This document shows, piece by piece, positions 15,240 through 23,545 of a stretch of DNA of 45,573 bases. Every line of letters starts with the position of its first letter. Position 1 is the stretch's first letter. The stretch comes from Effusibacillus lacus (GTDB taxonomy: Bacteria > Bacillota > Bacilli > Tumebacillales > Effusibacillaceae), in NCBI RefSeq assembly GCF_002335525.1, contig NZ_BDUF01000014.1, positions 1 to 45,573 on the forward strand, in the 5' to 3' direction. The notes under the pieces are model-generated. The model ran no database searches. It saw only the letters and a program-made list of their open reading frames with translations, and had not been told where the DNA came from. Made by a program: the position numbers and the translations under genes.

Positions 15240-16628
15240 CTACCCCTGCTCAAAATACCGTGCCCGTTCCCAGTTGGTAACGACCGTGTCGTATGCATGC
15301 TGCTCAACGCGGGCCATGTTGTAGTAGTGGTCGGTCACCAGACCTCCGAACACGTCGCGGACGACCCGGCTCTCTCTCCACAGTTCCATCGCTTCATACA
15401 GCGAGCGGGGAACCCGTGGAACCCCTTTGGCTGTGTACGCATTTCCTTTGAACTCTGCGGGGAGGGATGTCTTGTATTTGATTCCCTGCAGCCCCGCCCC
15501 AATCATGGCCGCGTAGGCCAGGTAAGGATTGATGTCAGCGCCGGGAATCCGGCTTTCGATTCGCAGACTGTTCTTGTCGCCTACAATCCGGTAGCCGGAG
15601 GTGCGGTTGTCATGGCTCCAGACCACCGATACGGGTGCCCAACTCTCCGGTGCATACCGCTTGTAGGAATTGATGTTGGAAGCGAAGAACAGGCAGAACT
15701 CCCTGGTGTGGGCCAACAGACCGGCCAGAAAAGACTCCATCAGTTCCGACATGTGGTACGGTTTCCCATCAGGGTCGTAAAAAAGGTTTCGTTCCTGCGA
15801 GATGTCCCAAAGGCTGATGTGCAGATGGCCGCTGGAACCGGTCCATTGATGGTGCGGCTTTGCCATGAAAGTGATGGCGTACCCGGTTTGCATGCAGATT
15901 TCCTTGGCCCCGTGTTTAAATATCACATGGCGGTCGGCAGAAGTCAGTGCATCTGCGTACATCATGTTGATCTCATGTTGTCCGGAGCAGGCCTCCCCCT
16001 TGGAAGACTCAATGGGGATACCCGCCTCGATCATGGAGTTGCGGATCAACCGGTAAACTGGTTCATTGCGCGTGCCTTGCAGCAGGTTGTAGTCCTCATT
16101 GTAGTAACCGGCCGGTTTCATCCCCATATAGCCGCCATTCTGAACCTCTTCGAAAGTTTGGCGGAACAGATAGAATTCCAGTTCAGAAGCCATCTTGAAA
16201 TGAAAGCCCAGTTTCTCCGCTTTCTCCAGTTGATTTTTCAGGATGCTGCGGGGCGCTATGGGGATCAGGTCCCCTGTTCTCTCGTCCACCGCATCGGCCA
16301 GCACCAGGGCAGTTCGCTCCAGCCAGGGGATGAACCGCAGTGTGGACCAATCCGGCTTTGCTAGCCAATCCCCATACCCCGTTCCCCAATTCATCAGGGC
16401 GTAGCCGTCAGGAGTGGCCATCTCCATATCCGTTCCCAAGAGATAGACGCAAAAATGAGTCCCCTTGTCCAAACCGCTCCTGAGCAGGTAATCGCCGGTC
16501 AGACGCTTCCCCATCAACCTCCCCTGCATGTCGGCAATGGCGATAATGATTGTATCGATCTCCCCACTCCGGATGGCCTGTTCCAACCGTTCCCTGCCGG
16601 ACAACCCGAAATCCGTATCCGTGTGCAC
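15240..16628 (-). CDS. Glutamine-synthetase-like gamma-glutamylamine synthetase (PuuA type)
   Basis: A 462-residue member of the glutamine synthetase superfamily. Visible active-site stretches are ASELEFYLF, SGQHEINMMY, SSGHLHISLW, NSYKRYAPESWAP and RIESRIPGADINPYLAYAAM. Sequence and operon context fit the PuuA/GlnA3 branch, which ATP-dependently couples glutamate to putrescine or another amine, rather than ammonia assimilation. The partners are a PuuD-like hydrolase and an aldehyde dehydrogenase in the same operon. The start is GTG behind AAGGGGGGAT, 12 bp after the ALDH stop. Confidence 0.88.
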   Translation of the reverse strand: MHTDTDFGLSGRERLEQAIRSGEIDTIIIAIADMQGRLMGKRLTGDYLLRSGLDKGTHFCVYLLGTDMEMATPDGYALMNWGTGYGDWLAKPDWSTLRFIPWLERTALVLADAVDERTGDLIPIAPRSILKNQLEKAEKLGFHFKMASELEFYLFRQTFEEVQNGGYMGMKPAGYYNEDYNLLQGTRNEPVYRLIRNSMIEAGIPIESSKGEACSGQHEINMMYADALTSADRHVIFKHGAKEICMQTGYAITFMAKPHHQWTGSSGHLHISLWDISQERNLFYDPDGKPYHMSELMESFLAGLLAHTREFCLFFASNINSYKRYAPESWAPVSVVWSHDNRTSGYRIVGDKNSLRIESRIPGADINPYLAYAAMIGAGLQGIKYKTSLPAEFKGNAYTAKGVPRVPRSLYEAMELWRESRVVRDVFGGLVTDHYYNMARVEQHAYDTVVTNWERARYFEQG

Positions 16629-16640
16629 GAATATCCCCCC

Positions 16641-18095
16641 TTATTCCAGTGTCAAAGCCACATATTTGTATTCCATGTAGTCTTCCAGCCCGTGATGCCC
16701 CCCTTCACGTCCGGTGCCGCTCTCTTTGATCCCGCCAAACGGGGCCTGCGGCACGCTGAGGGAAGTACCGTTGACCGCCACCATGCCAAACTCCAACCCT
16801 TCGGCCATCCGGAACACCCTTGACGTATCCCGCGTGAAAAAATAGGCCGCCAGCCCGAAGGAAGTCTCGTTTGAATAAGCAAGCACCTCTTCCTCGGATT
16901 CAAACTCCACAACCGGCGCCACCGGTCCGAACACTTCCTCCCGCGTCAGCGCCATCTCACGTGTAACACCCTCGAGCACCGTCGGGGCATAAAAGCTTCC
17001 GAACTGACAGCCTCCGGTTTCAAGCCTGTATCCGCCCGTCCGGACACGTGCCCCTTTTTCCACCGCATCGGCCACATACGCTTCCACCTTCGCCCGCGCC
17101 GTTTCATCAATCAGGGGGCCCATCGTGACCTCCGGGTCCATTCCGTTCCCGATCTTCAATCTCTTCACCAAAGTAACAATCTTCTCCGTCAGCGGCCCGG
17201 CAATCTCCTTATGGACATAGATCACATTGATTCCGTTGCAGACCTGACCGCAATTCTCGAACTTGTTGGACACGATGGCATTTGCCGCTTTGTCCAGGTC
17301 CGCATCGGGGAACACGATGACGGGAGCATTGCCGCCCAACTCGAGGGACAGGCGTTTCACCTGGTCGGCCGCCTGCCGCATCAGATTCTTGCCCACTTCC
17401 GTCGAACCGGTAAAGGAGATTTTGCGTACCCGGGGATCTGACAACAGCGCGCCGCCGATCGCCACTGCGTCTCCCGTTACGAGATTGGCCACACCCGCCG
17501 GAATGCCGGTGTCCATCAGATGTTGAAACAGAGCTACTGCAATCTGCGGCGTTTGCTTCGCGGGCTTCAATACTACCGTACAGCCTGCCGCCAGAGCGGG
17601 TGCCGCCTTGCGGGTGACCATGGCCGCCGGGAAGTTCCACGGTGTAATGAGCCCCGCCACTCCCACCGGCTGGCGCATCACCAGGATTCGCTGCCGCGGT
17701 CGGGAAGCGGGAATCAGCTCGCCGTAAGCTCGTTTCCCCTCTTCCGCGTACCACCTGACAAACTCGGCCGCCCCTTCAATCTCTCCTCTTGCCTCCGCCA
17801 GCGGTTTGCCCTGTTCCTGTGTAAGCAGGGCAGCCAGCTCCTCCCGATTGTCGAGAATTCGGTCCGCCCAGTCGAGCAGGTACACGGCCCGATCCTTCGC
17901 CGGCATCCTCGACCACTGGGGAAACGACCGCCACGCCGCTTCAATTGCGAGGGTCGTTTCCGCCTGGCCCCCTTTCGGGACATGGCCTGTCACTTCTCCC
18001 GTTGCGGGATTGCGGACCGCCACTGTCACCGGCAAAGTGACTTTCTGTCCAAAAATCCACATGAAGTTCCATTTGCTCGAATACTTGTCAGACAT
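16641..18095 (-). CDS. NAD(P)-dependent aldehyde dehydrogenase (succinate-semialdehyde type)
   Basis: A 484-residue ALDH. It shows TPWNFPAAMVTRKAAPALAA, VLKPAKQTP, FTGSTEVGKNLM, LELGGNAPVIVF (catalytic Glu), and FENCGQVCNG with the nucleophilic Cys in CGQVCNG. The C-terminus has PFGGIKESGTGREGG. These features fit GabD-like succinate-semialdehyde dehydrogenases, though gamma-glutamyl-aminobutyraldehyde dehydrogenase (PuuC-like) is equally compatible with the operon. The start ATG 18095 lies five bases past the PuuD-like gene, so the genes are coupled. Confidence 0.9.
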   Translation of the reverse strand: MSDKYSSKWNFMWIFGQKVTLPVTVAVRNPATGEVTGHVPKGGQAETTLAIEAAWRSFPQWSRMPAKDRAVYLLDWADRILDNREELAALLTQEQGKPLAEARGEIEGAAEFVRWYAEEGKRAYGELIPASRPRQRILVMRQPVGVAGLITPWNFPAAMVTRKAAPALAAGCTVVLKPAKQTPQIAVALFQHLMDTGIPAGVANLVTGDAVAIGGALLSDPRVRKISFTGSTEVGKNLMRQAADQVKRLSLELGGNAPVIVFPDADLDKAANAIVSNKFENCGQVCNGINVIYVHKEIAGPLTEKIVTLVKRLKIGNGMDPEVTMGPLIDETARAKVEAYVADAVEKGARVRTGGYRLETGGCQFGSFYAPTVLEGVTREMALTREEVFGPVAPVVEFESEEEVLAYSNETSFGLAAYFFTRDTSRVFRMAEGLEFGMVAVNGTSLSVPQAPFGGIKESGTGREGGHHGLEDYMEYKYVALTLE

Positions 18096-18099
18096 ACCC

Positions 18100-18888
18100 C
18101 TATCCCCCTATGTCTTTGGAATCGGCAGTTTCACCAGTGCCTGCCGCTTGTTTGCATCTGTCCATCAACCATCGGAACGGGATCAGTCCTTCTTCCAACT
18201 GAACGGACATCATCTCCGGGTGCCACTGGATGGCCAGCAGTTGAGGATGATCGGGGTGAAGCAGCCCCTCGATGATTCCGTCTTCGGCGACAGCCGCCAC
18301 CTGCATTCCGTTTCCTACCTCTTTCACCGCCTGATGATGGTAACTGTTCGTTTCAATCTCATCTGTCTGATACAACTCAGATAGTACCGGCGACAGCAAG
18401 CGCACCTTATGGGCCTTGTACCAGCGCGGTGCCCGGGAGAACTGGTGGGACAGCACCTTGTTCGAACAGTCCGCCAGATCCAGATAAAGAGATCCGCCGA
18501 AATACACATTCAGAAGCTGCATCCCCCGGCATACCGCCAACAGCGGTTTCTGCTGCCGGAGTGCTTCTTCGATCAATGCCAGTTCAAACCGGTCCCGTTC
18601 CGGAGTCAGCGTCCAACAGCGCAGGTCCGGGCGGGCACCATACAACGAGGGGTCGATATCCTCACCCCCGCTAAGAATCAGACCGTCCAGAGCTTGCAAA
18701 ACTTCTCTCGCCGAGTCGATTTCTCCCACCGGAACTCCCAACGGGATTCCGCCGACGCGTCTTACAGCGTTAATGTAATCATGACCCACCACGCTGAACC
18801 CCTGGCCGGGCACTCCGCGAAAAGAGCCTCCGTATCCCTCTTCGCCCAATACGTGGTACCCTGTTATTCCGATCACCGGAGTCCGCAC
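18100..18888 (-). CDS. Gamma-glutamyl-gamma-aminobutyrate hydrolase (PuuD-like)
   Basis: A class-I glutamine-amidotransferase-like hydrolase of about 262 residues. The family motifs are PVIGITGY at the N-terminus, LDGLILSGGEDIDPSLYG, the nucleophile elbow LLAVCRGMQLLNV (Cys), HHQAVKEVGNGMQV and IQWHPE (His-Glu). PuuD cleaves gamma-glutamyl-GABA to glutamate and GABA. I prefer GTG 18888, because MRTPVIGITG matches the family start and GAAGG precedes it; an in-frame ATG at 18915 has a poorer ribosome binding site. It is the first gene of the six-gene operon. The FAD oxidase PuuB is not present in the window. Confidence 0.88.
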   Translation of the reverse strand: MRTPVIGITGYHVLGEEGYGGSFRGVPGQGFSVVGHDYINAVRRVGGIPLGVPVGEIDSAREVLQALDGLILSGGEDIDPSLYGARPDLRCWTLTPERDRFELALIEEALRQQKPLLAVCRGMQLLNVYFGGSLYLDLADCSNKVLSHQFSRAPRWYKAHKVRLLSPVLSELYQTDEIETNSYHHQAVKEVGNGMQVAAVAEDGIIEGLLHPDHPQLLAIQWHPEMMSVQLEEGLIPFRWLMDRCKQAAGTGETADSKDIGG

Positions 18889-18968
18889 GCAAACCTTCAC
18901 TCCCTTCCATGCCATGCCTTGTTATCATTCATACGTGGACAACATTTACGAAATTCCTTTGAATAACA

Positions 18969-18990
18969 AAACAAGCCCCAAAAAGGGGCC
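18969..18990 (-). terminator. Terminator after the dCache-GGDEF-EAL gene
   Basis: On the minus strand GGCCCC-TTTTT-GGGGC is followed by TTGTTTTGTT. It separates the signalling gene from the amine operon. Confidence 0.8.
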
Positions 18991-19023
18991 GTTTCGTAAT
19001 TGTCATGATTCTATTGAGGGCGG

Positions 19024-21405
19024 CTATAAGGAGCCGCCAAGCTTTGCTTTAAGGAATTGCTCAAACTCATCGGCCGGTAGAGGCGGGCTGATCAAATAGC
19101 CCTGGATGGAATCACAACTGTTGGTTTGCATGAAAGTCAACTGCTCTGGTGTTTCGACCCCTTCCGCAACCACTTCCAGGTTCAGATTGTGTGCCAGATC
19201 GATAATGGACCGGGTGATGGCCGCGTCGCCCGGGTCTTTCCCAATATCCCTGATAAAGGACCGGTCAATCTTCAGACAGTCAATCGGAAACAGCTTCAGG
19301 TAATTCAGCGAGGAGTAGCCGGTGCCGAAGTCGTCGATGGAGATGCTAACGCCAATCTGTTTCAAATCGGCCAATACCCGGTTGACTGCTTGTTCATTCT
19401 TCATAAGGGCACTCTCGGTGAGTTCCAGTTCCAGCAAACTCGGGTCAAGCCCTGTATCCTGCAGGATTTTGCGGATCTTATCCGCCAGATGAGCATCCTG
19501 GAACTGGCGGGCTGACAGGTTTACGGAGACCTGCAGCGGAGGCAAGCCCTTGTTCTGCCATTCTCTCATCTGTTTGCAGACGGCACGAAGCACCCATTCC
19601 CCTATGGGCAGAATCAACCCTGACTCTTCCGCCACCGGGATAAATTCGGATGGGGGAATCATTCCTTCCCGCCTGTGATTCCAGCGAAGCAGCGCTTCCA
19701 TGCCGGTAATTTGGCCCGTCTTGATGTTGAGCTTCGGCTGGTAATGGACCAACAGTTCGTCAAATCCGATGGCTTTGCGCAAGCAGTTGGTGAGATAGAT
19801 CTTCCGCTGTACGTAGGAATGCATGCCCTCCATGAACAGGCAGTAATTGTTTTTGCCCTGTTCTTTTGCCCGGTACATTGCAATGTCCGCGTGTTTGACA
19901 AGCGTGTCGGCGTCTTTTCCATCCGTTGGATAGATGCTGATGCCAATACTGGCGGAAATGAAGATTTCCCTGCCTTCCAAATAAAATGGAGGCGCAATGA
20001 TAGCCAAGATCTCCTTGGCCGACCTCTCCACTTCATCCTTACTCGCCACATCCGGAATAATAACAATGAACTCGTCCCCGCCTACCCGATACGTAGTGTC
20101 GCTATATTTCGGAAGCCGCTCGAGCCGCTTCCCGACTTCGACAAGCAACATGTCCCCCACTTTGTGGCCCAGTGAATCGTTCACCATCTTAAAACCGTCC
20201 AGATCAAAGAACAGCACCGCCACTTGTTGATTGCCAACATCCGCTTCCACCAGATACTTTCCCAGATCTTCCTTAAACAGGGTCCGGTTTGGCAGGCCGG
20301 TCAGCGAGTCATGGAACGCCTGGTGCCTGATCCTTTCCCGGGATTCGCGGATGGTCTTGATCATGTCATTGAATTTGCTTGACAACTCCCCCAGTTCCGT
20401 TTTGTCCGTGTGCTCCACATACTGTTCGTAGTTGCCCTTCTCCACTTCGGCAACGGCTTGCTGCAACCGGCGGATGGGGAAAATGGTTTGTTTTGCGTAA
20501 AACGCCGTCAAGACAGACAAAGGGATCAGGGTCAGCAGCGAAAGGACAAACAAGTTGCTTCGAAACTTATAAAAGGGTTCATAGATTTCACTTTCGGGCA
20601 CCTGTGCCACCACTCCCCAGCTCAACTGCGGAATGTAGGCGAAGGAAGCGTACATGGGGGCACCCTTTGTATTGACTACCCACTGGTAACCCGATTGCTG
20701 CTGCAAGACTTTCTGAACGACCGGGTTTGATTTTACGGATTCTCCAATTCGTTCCTTCTGGGGATGGGAGATGATCACCCCGTTGCGGTCAACAATATAG
20801 ACATATCCTCCGGCCCCCAGATTGTGGTTCTGAAACACCAGGGAGAACAGATTGTTTTCTTCGATCCGGACTTGCAAAGTGACCACCCGTTCCACCTCAT
20901 TCTGCCGGTTCATTAAAGGGATGGAGAGCACAATCACATTTCGTCCGGTGGGGGCTTTGAATACATCGCTGATATAAGGTTTCTTTCCCTGTTTGGCCTC
21001 CTGAAAAATAGGGTTCCCGGAAAAACTGGTGTCCTTGACGGAGGAAGTGTCTTCCGGGTAATTTGCCAGTACCTTTCCGTTCCTGTCAATCACCAGGCCG
21101 CTGTTTAACAACGGGGAGGCGGAGATGATACGGTAGAGTTCCTCAGTCATTTCCTCCGGATTCGAAGATCTGAGGCCTGTAAGTTGGTCCACGAGTTGGG
21201 AGATCTCATACAGATGGGAAACCATGTTGGCCAATTGCCCTTGCAACCTCAATACCGTCTCATCCGTGACGCTTTGATACTTCTCCCTCGACATCTCCGG
21301 CAGGGTCTGTTTGGCCATGAAATAGATGGAAGCCAACAGTACCAACATCACAATTATGTTAATCAGATAGACCCGCCAAAACATGCGGGAAGTCCACATT
21401 TTCAT
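19024..21405 (-). CDS. Membrane dCache-HAMP-GGDEF-EAL cyclic-di-GMP protein
   Basis: A 793-residue sensor. A first membrane helix ([19 protein letters not shown], about 12-30) and a second ([20 protein letters not shown], about 285-305) bracket an extracellular dCache-like domain ([17 protein letters not shown]). A HAMP linker precedes GGDEF at about residues 365-525 with an intact VGGDEF, and EAL at about 540-785 with [29 protein letters not shown] and AEGVET. Both synthesis and breakdown of c-di-GMP are possible. It starts at ATG 21405 behind GGTGATTCT. The FIST-containing protein at 2-4.7 kb is a paralogue in its output domains but has an unrelated sensor. Confidence 0.94.
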   Translation of the reverse strand: MKMWTSRMFWRVYLINIIVMLVLLASIYFMAKQTLPEMSREKYQSVTDETVLRLQGQLANMVSHLYEISQLVDQLTGLRSSNPEEMTEELYRIISASPLLNSGLVIDRNGKVLANYPEDTSSVKDTSFSGNPIFQEAKQGKKPYISDVFKAPTGRNVIVLSIPLMNRQNEVERVVTLQVRIEENNLFSLVFQNHNLGAGGYVYIVDRNGVIISHPQKERIGESVKSNPVVQKVLQQQSGYQWVVNTKGAPMYASFAYIPQLSWGVVAQVPESEIYEPFYKFRSNLFVLSLLTLIPLSVLTAFYAKQTIFPIRRLQQAVAEVEKGNYEQYVEHTDKTELGELSSKFNDMIKTIRESRERIRHQAFHDSLTGLPNRTLFKEDLGKYLVEADVGNQQVAVLFFDLDGFKMVNDSLGHKVGDMLLVEVGKRLERLPKYSDTTYRVGGDEFIVIIPDVASKDEVERSAKEILAIIAPPFYLEGREIFISASIGISIYPTDGKDADTLVKHADIAMYRAKEQGKNNYCLFMEGMHSYVQRKIYLTNCLRKAIGFDELLVHYQPKLNIKTGQITGMEALLRWNHRREGMIPPSEFIPVAEESGLILPIGEWVLRAVCKQMREWQNKGLPPLQVSVNLSARQFQDAHLADKIRKILQDTGLDPSLLELELTESALMKNEQAVNRVLADLKQIGVSISIDDFGTGYSSLNYLKLFPIDCLKIDRSFIRDIGKDPGDAAITRSIIDLAHNLNLEVVAEGVETPEQLTFMQTNSCDSIQGYLISPPLPADEFEQFLKAKLGGSL

Positions 21406-21530
21406 AGAATCACCGTTTTCGACAGAATGTCACAAAAAATAACAAAATATAGCATTATTATACAATAAAATATTAATTCCGTTTGAAAAATGAGAATTTT
21501 CCCTTTTAGACAGGCTCTCACACAAAGCAA

Positions 21531-21557
21531 AAACTCCCGGAACGATTCCCGGGAGTT
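21531..21557 (-). terminator. Terminator after the ABC remnant
   Basis: The arms AACTCCCGG and CCGGGAGTT (inner GGAA/TTCC) give a strong stem. On the minus strand it is followed by TTTTTGCTTTG. Confidence 0.8.
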
Positions 21558-21571
21558 TCTCGTTTGTTGCG

Positions 21572-21754
21572 TCAAACCGATTTGGCAGCCCCTTGCTGCA
21601 GCAGGTACATCTTGTTGTACAGGCCCTCTTTGGCCAGCAGTTCCTGGTGGGTCCCCCGCTCCCCGACGAATTCCTCATACCCATGTGGCAGCAATAGCAT
21701 CATTGCAACCATAACCAGGATCCCGACCCCGATTCCGTAACTTTTCTTTTCCAT
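21572..21754 (-). pseudogene. Remnant of an ABC exporter C-terminus fused to a short membrane segment
   Basis: The last 35 codons (EEFVGERGTHQELLAKEGLY then NKMYLLQQGAA) match the C-terminal end of MsbA-type ABC exporter ATPases, whose typical form is G-x-I-x-E-x-GTHEELL. The Walker motifs and membrane domain are missing. The preceding residues from MEKKSYG form an unrelated hydrophobic helix (IGVGILVMVAMMLLLPHG). No ribosome binding site precedes the ATG at 21754. I read this as a deletion junction that left the 3' end of an exporter gene and its terminator. Confidence 0.65.
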
Positions 21755-21903
21755 ATTAAAAACCACATCAAATCCAGAAAAACTCTCATATTTGCCTCCC
21801 CAATAAACAATGAGAAAAGTCACAGGAACCATCCTATGACTTCGCATCCATCGATATACGAACCTTTATACGACTATTCCCTGTATCCTTTTAGTCCCTC
21901 CCT

Positions 21904-22644
21904 TTACCCCCGGCGGATCCGAACCGCTTTCTCCGGCCAGTCGGTGAAAATGGCAGAGACCCCATTGGTCATAAACTCCCGCATTCGGGCTTCGTCATTG
22001 ACTGTATAGGCACGAATCGGCATGCCCGCTTGCTTCGCCCCGTCTAGGATTACCGGGTAGGCGGCGATTGGCCAGTGGCAGTGCAGTCCGTCAGCTTCGA
22101 CTGTTTTTGCGTACTTCCAGGGTTCATATAGACCGTCCGAGAAGAGGATTGCCGTCTTGATAGTCCGATGAATCCGGCGGGTCTCCACCAGACTGTAATG
22201 GTTGAACGAGGAGATGATTACCCGGCCGGTCAGACCGTATTGTTCAACAAGACGGATCACCTTCTCTTCAATCTGCGGGTAAAGGATAATTCCTGTCTTC
22301 AACTCCAGGTTGATCAGGAGGGAGTTGCCCTGCGCCCAGACCAGAACCTCTTCCAGCGAGGGGATTCGGGTCCCCTTGAACTTGTCCGAGAACCAGGCTC
22401 CCGCATCCAACTGTTTCAGTTCATAGAAGGTCCTGTCTTTGACCCAGCCGGTTCCATTGGTAGTGCGGTCCAGTTTCTCATCATGAATCACAACCGGAAC
22501 CCCATCCTTGCTCAATTGGATGTCAAGTTCGATTCCATCCGCACCAGCCCTTGCGGCCTCTTCAAACGAGATCATCGTATTCTCCGGATGTGTTCCTGCC
22601 GAACCCCGGTGGCCGAAGATCAACATACCCGACTCTTTATTCAT
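21904..22644 (-). CDS. Glycerophosphodiester phosphodiesterase (GDPD)
   Basis: A 246-residue GDPD enzyme, cleaving glycerophosphodiesters to glycerol-3-phosphate and an alcohol. The catalytic signature is present: IFGHRGSAGTHPENT (His-Arg, Glu), then ADGIELDIQLSKDGVPVVIHD with the metal-binding Glu-x-Asp and His. LINLELKTG, IISSFNHYSL and AYTVNDEARM complete the TIM-barrel pattern. No signal peptide is seen, so it is probably cytoplasmic. I chose ATG 22644, preceded by AAGGAGAGAGG, over longer in-frame starts at 22674 and 22761 that lack a good site. Confidence 0.92.
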   Translation of the reverse strand: MNKESGMLIFGHRGSAGTHPENTMISFEEAARAGADGIELDIQLSKDGVPVVIHDEKLDRTTNGTGWVKDRTFYELKQLDAGAWFSDKFKGTRIPSLEEVLVWAQGNSLLINLELKTGIILYPQIEEKVIRLVEQYGLTGRVIISSFNHYSLVETRRIHRTIKTAILFSDGLYEPWKYAKTVEADGLHCHWPIAAYPVILDGAKQAGMPIRAYTVNDEARMREFMTNGVSAIFTDWPEKAVRIRRG

Positions 22645-22738
22645 CCTAACCTCTCTCCTTACTCGAGTGTTCATCCTGTTCAAGACTTCTATTTTTATTA
22701 TGGCGAATCCTGTATTCTTTCGGGAGTTTAAAACAAGA

Positions 22739-22766
22739 AGACCATGCGGAGTGAACCGCATGGTCT
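22739..22766 (-). terminator. Terminator of the sdh/frd operon
   Basis: Perfect 11-bp arms AGACCATGCGG/CCGCATGGTCT with a 6-nt loop are followed on the minus strand by TCTTGTTTT. Confidence 0.85.
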
Positions 22767-22796
22767 CATTAGAACTCCCTTGCCTCCGGTGCCGTC

Positions 22797-23522
22797 TTAC
22801 ATCTTGATCCCCGCCAGGGCCATCTTGCGGCGTACGTAGGCGAGTTGCTCCTGCAGCGGAATCTCCATCGGGCAGTTGTCGTCACAGGCCATCAGGCCCA
22901 CGCAACCAAAAACCCCTTCTCCGGTACCGACAATCTCAAAGTATTCAGCCTCTGATCGTTCATCCCGTGGATCCACCATAAAGCGGGCTACCCGGTTGAT
23001 ACCCGCAGCCCCAAGAAAGTCGGGGTTGATGTTTGCAGTAGCGCAACCGCCAATACAGCAACCGCACTCTATGCAGCGATCCGCTTCGTATATCGCAAGC
23101 GCCTCATCATTGCTCATCCTGTCCTCAAGGGCTGTCGGATCAAACTTCTTCTCCGTTTTGATCCAGGCTTCCGTCTTGATGTTAAGTTCCCGAAACCAGG
23201 TGCCCGTATCTACACTCAGATCCCCCAGCATCTGGAAAACCGGCAAGGGCATGAGTGTAATTTCGTTTGGAAGGTCCTTCGTCAAAGTCTTGCATGCCAA
23301 TGTGGGCTTCCCGTTGATCAGCATTCCACAGGAACCGCATATGGCAGCCCGACAGACAAAATCAAACTGCAAAGTAGGATCCTGTTCCTCACGTATCTTG
23401 TTTAAAGCGACAAACAAGGTCATCCGTTCTTCTTCTTCCAGTTTGAACGGCTGCAGATATGGCTTGACTTCAGGCTTGTCAGGATTGTAACGCAATATAT
23501 GAAGCGTTAACTGGCGTCCCAT
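22797..23522 (-). CDS. sdhB: Succinate dehydrogenase/fumarate reductase iron-sulfur subunit
   Basis: A 241-residue subunit carrying electrons between the flavoprotein and the membrane haem/quinone subunit. A plant-type 2Fe-2S site is seen in CRAAICGSCGMLINGKPTLAC-type spacing (about residues 57-77). CIECGCCIGGC binds a 4Fe-4S cluster, and GLMACDDNCPMEIP supplies the remaining cysteines. The sequence resembles the fumarate-reductase (Wolinella-like) branch as well as Bacillus SdhB. ATG 23522 follows AGGAGGGAG. It is the last gene of the operon. Confidence 0.93.
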   Translation of the reverse strand: MGRQLTLHILRYNPDKPEVKPYLQPFKLEEEERMTLFVALNKIREEQDPTLQFDFVCRAAICGSCGMLINGKPTLACKTLTKDLPNEITLMPLPVFQMLGDLSVDTGTWFRELNIKTEAWIKTEKKFDPTALEDRMSNDEALAIYEADRCIECGCCIGGCATANINPDFLGAAGINRVARFMVDPRDERSEAEYFEIVGTGEGVFGCVGLMACDDNCPMEIPLQEQLAYVRRKMALAGIKM

Positions 23523-23545
23523 ATGTCTCCCTCCTATATACGATC

